Shown here: positions 1 to 5,291 of the stretch, piece after piece
Position numbering within the stretch: the stretch's first letter is position 1
How the letters are laid out: the number at the start of each line of letters is the position of its first letter
NCBI GenBank assembly: GCA_964430915.1
Contig: CAYSHT010000098.1
Coordinates: forward strand, 1-8,165
Source of the DNA: JAFGBH01 sp964430915
GTDB lineage: Bacteria; Desulfobacterota; Syntrophia; Syntrophales; UBA2210
Length of the DNA stretch: 8,165 bases
Direction: 5' to 3'
Position numbers and translations under genes: made by a program
The notes under the pieces: generated by a model
Seen by the model: the letters and a program-made list of their open reading frames with translations, nothing else
What the model was told of the DNA's origin: nothing
The model's database searches: none

Positions 1-818
1 AATCTCGGAGATCCTACCCAAACTGCCAATGCCAGAACAGAGTTACCATCGAGATACGTACTATCTTCCATTGTCTCCGTATCGCAGATCTTTACATAAT
101 CGATCCTGGTATGTGAATGACCATCGATGAATCTACTCACCTCGTCGATAATCCTGCCGGCATCCCGCTCACCCTTTGAGTACATTTCCTCGGCACGTTT
201 CAGCGACCTGCTCAGACTCAATGCCGATTCCCTCTCATCACTTTTGAGATAGCTATTCCGGGAACTCATGGCAAGTCCGTCAGGTTCCCGTACCGTCGGC
301 ATCCCTATAATTTCGAGATCCATATTCAGATCTTTCACCATCCGTTTTATGACTGCGAGCTGTTGAAAATCTTTCTTGCCGAAGACCGCTGCATGGGGTT
401 TCACAATATTGAAGAGCTTTGCGCATACCGTTGCCACACCCCTGAAATGATCAGGCCTTGTGAGTCCACAAAGATTTTCCGTAATCTTCTCAACATTGAC
501 ATAGGTGTGATAATTCTCCGGATACATTTCCCTGTTTGTGGGATAAAAGATGGCATCACATCCCACCTCTTCTGCCAGCTTCTCGTCCCCTTCGAAATCT
601 CTCGGATATTTATCCAGATCTTCACCAGGTCCAAACTGAGTGGGATTAACATAGATGCTTATAGCAAGGCAGTCTCCCCTTTTTCTTCCCTCCCTCATCA
701 GGTTCAAATGACCTTCATGGAGATACCCCATGGTAGGCACAAAAGCGATTTTCTTTCCCTGAAGCCTGAGAGACTCAGAATATTTTTGCATTTCCCCAGC
801 AGTTTCAAATAGTTCCAT
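1..818 (-). CDS. panC: Pantothenate synthetase (pantoate--beta-alanine ligase), 3' end cut by window edge
   Basis: PanC condenses pantoate with beta-alanine, using ATP and a pantoyl-adenylate intermediate, in the cytoplasm; this is the last step of pantothenate (CoA precursor) synthesis. The reading frame is open from 818 to the window edge, giving 272 residues. The family is usually about 280, so roughly ten C-terminal residues are missing. Visible signatures are PTMG (28-31), the nucleotide-binding HEGH (34-37), VNPTQF (57-62), FGKKDFQQ (146-153), the KMSKS-like GLAMSSRN (181-188), and the C-terminal LAVWVGSPR. No frameshift is present. The ATG at 818 places the first conserved block at the same distance from the start as in E. 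coli PanC, but it has no Shine-Dalgarno sequence. The only SD-like GAGG (837-840) suits a TTG at 830 or 827, which would add three or four residues. The gene lies 230 bp downstream of ksgA and seems to be transcribed separately from it, behind a possible attenuator. Confidence 0.96.
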   Translation of the reverse strand, partial: MELFETAGEMQKYSESLRLQGKKIAFVPTMGYLHEGHLNLMREGRKRGDCLAISIYVNPTQFGPGEDLDKYPRDFEGDEKLAEEVGCDAIFYPTNREMYPENYHTYVNVEKITENLCGLTRPDHFRGVATVCAKLFNIVKPHAAVFGKKDFQQLAVIKRMVKDLNMDLEIIGMPTVREPDGLAMSSRNSYLKSDERESALSLSRSLKRAEEMYSKGERDAGRIIDEVSRFIDGHSHTRIDYVKICDTETMEDSTYLDGNSVLALAVWVGSPR

Positions 819-825
819 ACGTACC

Positions 826-859
826 AACAAGAAAAGCCTCGCCGTCTGAGACGGGAGGC
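826..859 (-). terminator. Terminator-like hairpin in the panC leader (candidate attenuator)
   Basis: On the minus strand GCCTCCCGTC (859-850) and GACGG-C-GAGGC (846-836... inner arm 846-842, bulged C at 841, outer arm 840-836) form ten base pairs around a TCA loop (849-847 with flanking pair at 850/846), followed by TTTTCTTGTT (835-826). This is a typical intrinsic-terminator layout on this strand only; the other strand lacks a T-run. It ends 17 nt before the panC ATG, and its 3' arm contains the only SD-like GAGG nearby. It could end readthrough from the ksgA side, act as a panC attenuator, or mask ribosome binding. The structure is seen directly; the function is inferred. Confidence 0.6.
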
Positions 860-895
860 CCTTAATTTCACAATCTTCACAACCATCCGTCCCAG
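846..895 (-). promoter_or_regulatory. Candidate antiterminator pairing in the panC leader
   Basis: The leader segment CTGGGACGG (895-887, minus strand) can pair with CCGTCTCAG (854-846), giving eight Watson-Crick pairs and one G-U. The second segment is the inner half of the terminator's 5' arm plus its loop and the first base of the 3' arm, so the two structures cannot coexist. Further upstream, TCCG-GTAA-CGGA forms a small GNRA-capped hairpin, and GTTAC (about 939-935) can pair with GTAAC just before the antiterminator segment. I recognise no known riboswitch class. The pairings were found by eye and could be chance. Confidence 0.35.
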
Positions 896-931
896 TCCGT
901 TACCGGATCCAAGCGGTATTTTTTCGCCACC

Positions 932-960
932 TGCGTAACAGATGAAAATCACCTTGTCAA
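932..960 (-). promoter_or_regulatory. Possible panC promoter
   Basis: A perfect -35 box TTGACA (960-955) is followed after 17 bp by TACGCA (937-932), a weak -10 that is partly compensated by an extended TG one base before it. A start near 925 would give a leader of about 105 nt ending in the hairpin just before panC. The -35 is convincing, the -10 is not. Confidence 0.3.
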
Positions 961-997
961 GAAATTTATTGTAGAATCATGTCTTCGAATTTGGGTT

Positions 998-1016
998 AAA
1001 AATCCTGGGAACAGGA
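998..1016 (-). terminator. Probable terminator of the tsaD-DUF2062-ksgA transcript
   Basis: On the minus strand TCCTG (1016-1012), loop TTCC and CAGGA (1007-1003) form a five-pair stem followed directly by TTTTT (1002-998). It lies 32 nt beyond the ksgA stop, where an operon terminator is expected. The stem is short, and an alternative ATCCTG further upstream (near 1032-1037) could compete for the 3' arm, so efficiency is uncertain. Confidence 0.45.
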
Positions 1017-1048
1017 CGAAAGAAACATTGTTCAGGATATTATGTCTT

Positions 1049-1894
1049 TTAATGTGAGATCGAGGCCTCAATGGCCCTGCTCAGTTGGGCAAATTCTTCG
1101 ACCGCGAGCGTTTCACCCCTCCTTGTGGGATTGATCCCAAGACCACCCAGGATCGAAGTCAGATCAATATCGAGATCCCGGATAAAGGGCGATTCTTTCA
1201 TGCTATTGATGAGGGTTTTTCTCCTCTTCGCAAATGCTGACCGAACCACCTTTCGGAATATATCGTAATCACAGGCCTCGCATAAAGGCCTCTCTCGTAC
1301 ATCCATCGTGAGGACCATCGATTCAACCCGCGGTTTCGGGTAAAAACAGCTTGCAGGGACCGTCGTTACCTTTGACGGGAGCATATACATTACGGTCATA
1401 ACTGAAAGTATGCCGTATTCCTTGCTCCCCGGCAGTGCCATTATCCGCTCGGCCACTTCCCTCTGGAACATGAGCGTCACCGAGGAAAGAACGTGCCTGT
1501 ATTCAATGAGACGAAAGAGGATCTGCGATGAGATGTTATAAGGTATGTTTCCGATTACTTTTATCCTGTCTTCGTCCCCCGCGACTGTCGAGAAGTCGAA
1601 GTCAAGGACGTCCGTCTCAATGATGTGTACATTCGGCCGAGTACCCAGCTCATGTCGCAGTACCTCCACGATTCTCGAATCTATCTCGAGGGCAATGACG
1701 TGCCCCGCCTTATCGGCGATACGCCGCGTCATCATGCCAGGTCCCGCGCCTATCTCAACAACGGTATCGCTCTTTTCGATTCCCGCACTATCGACAATCT
1801 TGGCCGTTATATTGTTATCTATTAGAAAGGACTGCCCCAGGCTTCTGGTTGGCTGTATCCCGTATTTCTTAAGTATTTTCAAGGGACTCGACAT
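1049..1894 (-). CDS. rsmA: 16S rRNA (adenine1518-N6/adenine1519-N6)-dimethyltransferase
   Basis: RsmA/KsgA uses SAM to dimethylate two adjacent adenines in the 3'-terminal helix of 16S rRNA, a late checkpoint in small-subunit assembly. The 281 residues match the family length. SAM-fold motifs appear in order: GQSFL (20-24), EIGAGPG (47-53, motif I), the acidic E70, D95, and the catalytic NIPY (116-119). The substrate-side block FYPKPRVES (184-192), FAKRRKTL (221-228) and the C-terminal RRGETLAVEEFAQL (258-271) complete the match. The usual GQNF is GQSF here (Ser22). The ATG at 1894 lies inside the upstream DUF2062 gene (26-bp overlap) and has only a purine-rich stretch rather than a clear SD, so translation is probably coupled. 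KsgA loss is the classic route to kasugamycin resistance. The alternative name is ksgA. Confidence 0.97.
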   Translation of the reverse strand: MSSPLKILKKYGIQPTRSLGQSFLIDNNITAKIVDSAGIEKSDTVVEIGAGPGMMTRRIADKAGHVIALEIDSRIVEVLRHELGTRPNVHIIETDVLDFDFSTVAGDEDRIKVIGNIPYNISSQILFRLIEYRHVLSSVTLMFQREVAERIMALPGSKEYGILSVMTVMYMLPSKVTTVPASCFYPKPRVESMVLTMDVRERPLCEACDYDIFRKVVRSAFAKRRKTLINSMKESPFIRDLDIDLTSILGGLGINPTRRGETLAVEEFAQLSRAIEASISH

Positions 1895-2339
1895 ATCTCT
1901 TTTTTCTTCTCAGGGTAATCACGATTTTGCGGGCAATTATATAGGCCGGCAGGGTTGAGATAAAAGCAAGGGCAATGCCACCGACCAGGAGAGGACAGGC
2001 GACTGACCACCCCACATGGAGGATATCCCACATGTGGTAGTCGGAAAATACAACTTCTTGCATATTGCTCCCGAGAAGATATCTGCCCAAATGATATTCC
2101 GTTATATAGAGAAAGGGCAGCGTCAGGGGATTTCCGATCGCCGTAGCTCCCAGGACGGAGGCCGTGCAGTTCTGTTTTAGCGCGAGGGCCAGGATAAAAG
2201 CCAGCACCGTATGAAAGGGGATGGTTGGCGTCAACCCTACAAAGACCCCGATGGTGAGACCTATCGCAACCTGTTCCGTATTTCCTTTGAGACGTATAAA
2301 CCTTCGATAAAATCGCTTTATTACAGCATTATCTTTCAT
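1869..2339 (-). CDS. DUF2062 family small membrane protein
   Basis: This is a 156-residue protein of the DUF2062 family, whose biochemical role is not established. A basic N-terminus (KRFYRRFIRLKG, 8-19) is followed by hydrophobic stretches at about 24-38 and 42-55. A GNPLTLPFLY block (69-78) follows, with the NP-T motif typical of the family. A long hydrophobic segment at about 109-137 ends in a strongly basic tail (RKIVITLRRKKR). This suggests two to four inner-membrane segments. The start at 2339 is preferred over an in-frame ATG-type start at 2366: it forms an ATGA overlap with the tsaD stop and has GGAGAG just upstream. The 3' end overlaps ksgA by 26 bp. Its position between two RNA-modification genes implies co-expression, but not necessarily shared function. 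Assignment to the family is confident; function is unknown. Confidence 0.85.
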   Translation of the reverse strand: MKDNAVIKRFYRRFIRLKGNTEQVAIGLTIGVFVGLTPTIPFHTVLAFILALALKQNCTASVLGATAIGNPLTLPFLYITEYHLGRYLLGSNMQEVVFSDYHMWDILHVGWSVACPLLVGGIALAFISTLPAYIIARKIVITLRRKKRYVESLENT

Positions 2340-3349
2340 AAACTCTCCAGCGATTCGAGTGGCCACCGGGAAACAGCATTCATATCATACGAATGTCTTT
2401 CACCATTTCTCAGAAGATTATCACCCACCACAGCAATCATCGCCGCATTATCAGTACACAAAATGGGAGGCGGAACGAAGACCTCCATTCCCTCTTTGCC
2501 TGCCTCCTTATAAAATCTCTCTCGCAGTCTCGTATTAGAGGCAACCCCGCCCGAAACGACTATTCTCGGCACGGAAGATTCCTTCGCAGCCCTCAGTGTC
2601 TTTTCCACCAGCACTTCGACAATGGCATCCTGATAACTCGCCACGATATGGGGAACTTCGTCTTCTCTGATGGGGGTCTCTCTTTTTTTTATATAGTATA
2701 AAAGAGCCGTCTTGAGACCACTGAAGCTGAAATCGAGGCTTCCTCTCATTGCCTTTGGAAAATTTACATACCCGGGGTTCCCCGCCTGTGCCATCCTGTC
2801 TATTACCACACCCCCGGGATAGCCGAGATCGAGCATCTTGGCCGCCTTGTCAAAGGCCTCTCCCGCCGCATCATCCCTCGTCTGCCCCATAAGTACAAAA
2901 TTATCAAATCCTTTAGCAAGATAAATATTCGTATGCCCTCCGGATACCACGAGGGCGATAAAGGGAAATTCCGGTTTCCGCTCGGCAAGAAATATTGCGG
3001 CTATGTGGCCCTCTATGTGATTGACACCGACGAAGGGAATCTTTCGCGCAAAGGCTATCGACTTTGCCACCGAAAGTCCGATAAGAAGAGACCCGATAAG
3101 ACCTGGCCCCCTCGTGACGGCGATCCCCTCGATATCCGCGAGAGATACCTTTGCGTCATCAAGTGCCTCGGCTATTACCGGCAGGATTGCCTCGATATGC
3201 TTTCTCGAGGCAATTTCAGGGACCACGCCCCCGTACTTTCTATGCACGTCGATCTGCGAGGCAATGACATTCGACAGAAGCACCGTGCCGTCCGAAACCA
3301 CTGCGGCCGCAGTCTCATCACATGAAGATTCTATTCCCAGTACTAACAT
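2336..3349 (-). CDS. tsaD: tRNA N6-adenosine threonylcarbamoyltransferase
   Basis: TsaD transfers the threonylcarbamoyl group from threonylcarbamoyl-AMP to A37 of tRNAs that read ANN codons, working with TsaB and TsaE (and TsaC/Sua5 upstream in the pathway). The 337 residues are full length for the Kae1/TsaD/Qri7 family. The ASKHA-fold motifs are intact: GIESSCDETAAAVV (5-18), the metal ligands H111 and H115 in NHIEGH, SGGHT (136-140), GEAFDKAAKMLDLGYPGG (163-180), VSGGVASNTRLR (265-276) and CTDNAAM (298-304) with the third metal ligand D300. The start ATG at 3349 places the first motif at residue 5, as usual. It is the first gene of the minus-strand cluster, and its TGA overlaps the next ATG. 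tsaB and tsaE are not in this window. Confidence 0.98.
   Translation of the reverse strand: MLVLGIESSCDETAAAVVSDGTVLLSNVIASQIDVHRKYGGVVPEIASRKHIEAILPVIAEALDDAKVSLADIEGIAVTRGPGLIGSLLIGLSVAKSIAFARKIPFVGVNHIEGHIAAIFLAERKPEFPFIALVVSGGHTNIYLAKGFDNFVLMGQTRDDAAGEAFDKAAKMLDLGYPGGVVIDRMAQAGNPGYVNFPKAMRGSLDFSFSGLKTALLYYIKKRETPIREDEVPHIVASYQDAIVEVLVEKTLRAAKESSVPRIVVSGGVASNTRLRERFYKEAGKEGMEVFVPPPILCTDNAAMIAVVGDNLLRNGERHSYDMNAVSRWPLESLESL
2343..2348 (-). promoter_or_regulatory. Ribosome binding site fixing the DUF2062 start
   Basis: GGAGAG on the minus strand sits three bases before the ATG at 2339, with its GGAG core five bases away, inside the last codons of tsaD. It supports the start that overlaps the tsaD stop codon as ATGA and argues for translational coupling. 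Confidence 0.65.
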
Positions 3350-3464
3350 ATCGTTTTCTCGTCAAAAAATCGGGTTTATGAAGTCCGATAACTTGGAGCT
3401 TCCAAAAGATTTTAAAAGGGTATATAAGAAAGTCCGCAATTTGTAAACATATAAGAGGACTGAA
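3350..3464. promoter_or_regulatory. Divergent tsaD/nadB control region
   Basis: These 115 bp separate the two divergent start codons and must hold both promoters. For nadB the best candidate is TTCCAA (3400-3405), 17 bp, TATAAG (3423-3428). For tsaD on the minus strand it is TTGCGG (3439-3434), 17 bp, TTTAAA (3416-3411). The two overlap, so the genes may compete for polymerase. A small palindrome TTGGA-GCT-TCCAA (3393-3405) covers the nadB -35. AAGTCCG occurs twice, at 3381-3387 and 3430-3436. The nadB ribosome site AGAGGA (3454-3459) is five bases from its ATG. The -35 boxes are weak. Confidence 0.45.
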
Positions 3465-5072
3465 ATGCATATAAAAACGGATTTTCTTGTACTTGGGAGC
3501 GGTATTGCCGGTCTCTGTTTTGCCATTCGGGCCGCAGACCTCGGAACGGTTGCAATCGTCACAAAAAAGGAAAAGGTCGAATCAAATACAAATTATGCAC
3601 AGGGCGGCATCGCCACGGTGACGGCCGGAAGCGACAGTTTCGATTTTCACATACGGGATACCCTGGAATCCGGTGCCGGTCTCTGCAAGGAGCCGACTGT
3701 CAGGATGGTGGTCACCCAGGGTCCCGATCGTATCAAAGATCTGATCGACTGGGGTGTGCATTTTACCCTGAGAGAAGAACCCTACCGAACAGAATTCGAC
3801 CTGGGAAAAGAAGGTGGTCACAGCCACAGAAGGGTCCTGCATGCGAAGGATCTCACGGGAAGGGAAATTGAACGGGCCCTTACAGAGAAGGTATCCTCAA
3901 AAAAAACCATACAGATTTACGAAAACCACTTTGCCGTCAATCTCATCTGCGAATCACAGATTCTCGGCAAGAAAGGGGGAGGAAGGGATACCTGTATCGG
4001 CGCCTACGTATTCGATATCAGAAACAATAAGGTCCACACCTTTCAGGCAAAATACATCGTACTCGCCACGGGCGGTGCAGGAAAGGCATATCTGATCACC
4101 ACCAATCCCGATATCGCGACAGGCGACGGAATCGCCATGGCGTACCGCGCCGGTGCGGAAATAAACAACATGGAATTCATTCAGTTTCACCCCACCTGCC
4201 TCTACCATCCCGATGCAAAATCCTTTCTCATAAGCGAGGCGGTCCGGGGCGAAGGCGCTATCCTCAAGTTGAAAAACGGCACCGCTTTTATGGAAAAATA
4301 CCATCCCATGAAGGACCTCGCACCACGGGATGTGGTTGCCCAGGCAATAGACACGGAACTGAAAAAGTCGGGAGATGAATCTGTTTTTCTCGATATAACC
4401 CACAAAGACAAAGGTTTTCTCAAAAAAAGATTCCCCTACATCTATGAGGAATGCCTCAAGTTCGGTATCGACATGGCCGAGGATCCCATACCCGTTGCAC
4501 CGGCCGCTCACTATCAGTGTGGCGGTGTGGCGATCAACGAGCATGGTGAAACGAATATAAACGGGCTTTACGCCTGCGGAGAAGTGGCATGTTCGGGACT
4601 TCACGGCGCCAATCGACTTGCCAGCAATTCCCTCCTGGAGGCGCTCGTCTACGCCAACAACTCCATTAAAAAAATATCGAAGACATTCGACGAGGCAAAA
4701 GACGAATCAATCGAAATACCTTCCTGGAACCCCGGAGGTGCCACGGAAAGTGACGAATCGATCGTTGTCTCCCACAACTGGGATGAGATACGGATGTGCA
4801 TGTCGAACTATGTGGGTATCGTGAGATCCGATAAGAGACTCGAACGTGCCCGGAGGAGAATTGATGTGATCCAGTCCGAGATCAATGATTACTACTGGGA
4901 CTTTACCATCACCTCAGATCTCCTCGAACTCCGGAATATCGCCACGGTGGCGAAGCTTATTACGGAATGCGCATGTCTCCGAAAGGAAAGCCGCGGCCTT
5001 CATTACAATATCGACTATCCCGAAAGGGACGATAAAAACTGGCTGAAGGATACGGTCATCCGAAAGGAATGA
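3465..5072 (+). CDS. nadB: L-aspartate oxidase
   Basis: NadB is an FAD enzyme that oxidises L-aspartate to iminoaspartate, which NadA then converts to quinolinate for NAD synthesis. Oxygen or fumarate can accept the electrons; fumarate would fit an anaerobe. The 535 residues match E. coli NadB (540). Visible blocks are the dinucleotide-binding GSGIAGL (11-17), NTNYAQGGIA (41-50), EGGHSHRRVLHAKDLTGRE (116-134), ATGGAGKAYLITTNPD (201-216) and QFHPT (240-244). These are followed by SEAVRGEGA (257-265), the catalytic-arginine block APRDVV (286-291), PAAHYQCGGV (346-355) and GLHGANRLASNSLLEALVY (378-396). A helical C-terminal domain like that of succinate dehydrogenase flavoproteins follows. These NadB-specific motifs distinguish it from succinate dehydrogenase or fumarate reductase. 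No nadA or nadC is adjacent, so it is probably monocistronic. Confidence 0.97.
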   Translation: MHIKTDFLVLGSGIAGLCFAIRAADLGTVAIVTKKEKVESNTNYAQGGIATVTAGSDSFDFHIRDTLESGAGLCKEPTVRMVVTQGPDRIKDLIDWGVHFTLREEPYRTEFDLGKEGGHSHRRVLHAKDLTGREIERALTEKVSSKKTIQIYENHFAVNLICESQILGKKGGGRDTCIGAYVFDIRNNKVHTFQAKYIVLATGGAGKAYLITTNPDIATGDGIAMAYRAGAEINNMEFIQFHPTCLYHPDAKSFLISEAVRGEGAILKLKNGTAFMEKYHPMKDLAPRDVVAQAIDTELKKSGDESVFLDITHKDKGFLKKRFPYIYEECLKFGIDMAEDPIPVAPAAHYQCGGVAINEHGETNINGLYACGEVACSGLHGANRLASNSLLEALVYANNSIKKISKTFDEAKDESIEIPSWNPGGATESDESIVVSHNWDEIRMCMSNYVGIVRSDKRLERARRRIDVIQSEINDYYWDFTITSDLLELRNIATVAKLITECACLRKESRGLHYNIDYPERDDKNWLKDTVIRKE

Positions 5073-5083
5073 CCACGGACTTC

Positions 5084-5123
5084 CGGTAAAACAACGTACC
5101 GAAATGGTTTACTCTTTTTACCG
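5084..5123. repeat. Inverted repeat downstream of nadB
   Basis: CGGTAAAA (5084-5091) and TTTTACCG (5116-5123) are perfect eight-base inverted complements. Between them GTACC-GAAAT-GG plus TTTAC can form an inner stem with a two-base bulge. A second weak hairpin, GCCGA/TCGGC, follows at 5123-5144. The position 11 bp after the nadB stop suggests a transcript-end or stability element, but no T-run follows, so it is not a standard intrinsic terminator. Confidence 0.4.
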
Positions 5124-5197
5124 CCGACAATCTTCCTTTTCGGCACTATCATGAAAGCCTTATCTATCTGATTACAGTTACTATTATTGCAGTTCGC

Positions 5198-5247
5198 AAA
5201 TTTTTTCAAAAAACCTGTTGACAGAACCGTAAATCTGAACATATTTT
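5198..5247 (+). promoter_or_regulatory. Probable promoter of the gcvT-gcvH-gcvPA operon
   Basis: A perfect -35 TTGACA (5218-5223), an 18-bp spacer and TATTTT (5242-5247) give a sigma70-type promoter. A very A/T-rich block AAATTTTTTCAAAAAA (5198-5213) lies directly upstream, where an UP element would sit. The leader to gcvT would be about 38 nt, too short for a glycine riboswitch. Upstream, CAGTT occurs twice (5175-5179 and 5190-5194). Confidence 0.55.
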
Positions 5248-5291
5248 TAAACCCCTTTATTCTATAACTTTTCACAAGGCAGGAACGCCCT

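Noticed and set aside
401..652. Apparent broken panC, suggested by short frames on both strands
   Set aside because: Translating the minus strand from 818 gives an uninterrupted PanC to the window edge, so there is no frameshift.
363..812. 149-codon plus-strand frame opposite panC
   Set aside because: It is antisense to conserved PanC motifs, and its sequence has no protein-like signature.
704..952. Minus-strand 82-codon frame starting at a GTG in the panC leader
   Set aside because: Its second half lies out of frame inside panC, the product resembles nothing I know, and it crosses the hairpin. A leader peptide ending earlier is not supported because no stop occurs before panC.
2339..2366. 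Longer DUF2062 start at 2366
   Set aside because: The ATGA overlap at 2339 with GGAGAG just upstream is a better start, and the extra nine residues would only re-read the tsaD 3' end.
3954..4604. 216-codon open frame on the minus strand opposite nadB
   Set aside because: It lies entirely within the well-conserved nadB coding sequence and has no recognisable domain; it is a shadow of nadB codon bias.
5015..5275. Minus-strand 86-codon frame spanning the nadB/gcvT gap
   Set aside because: It overlaps the nadB 3' end and the gcv promoter, with no plausible ribosome site or family resemblance.
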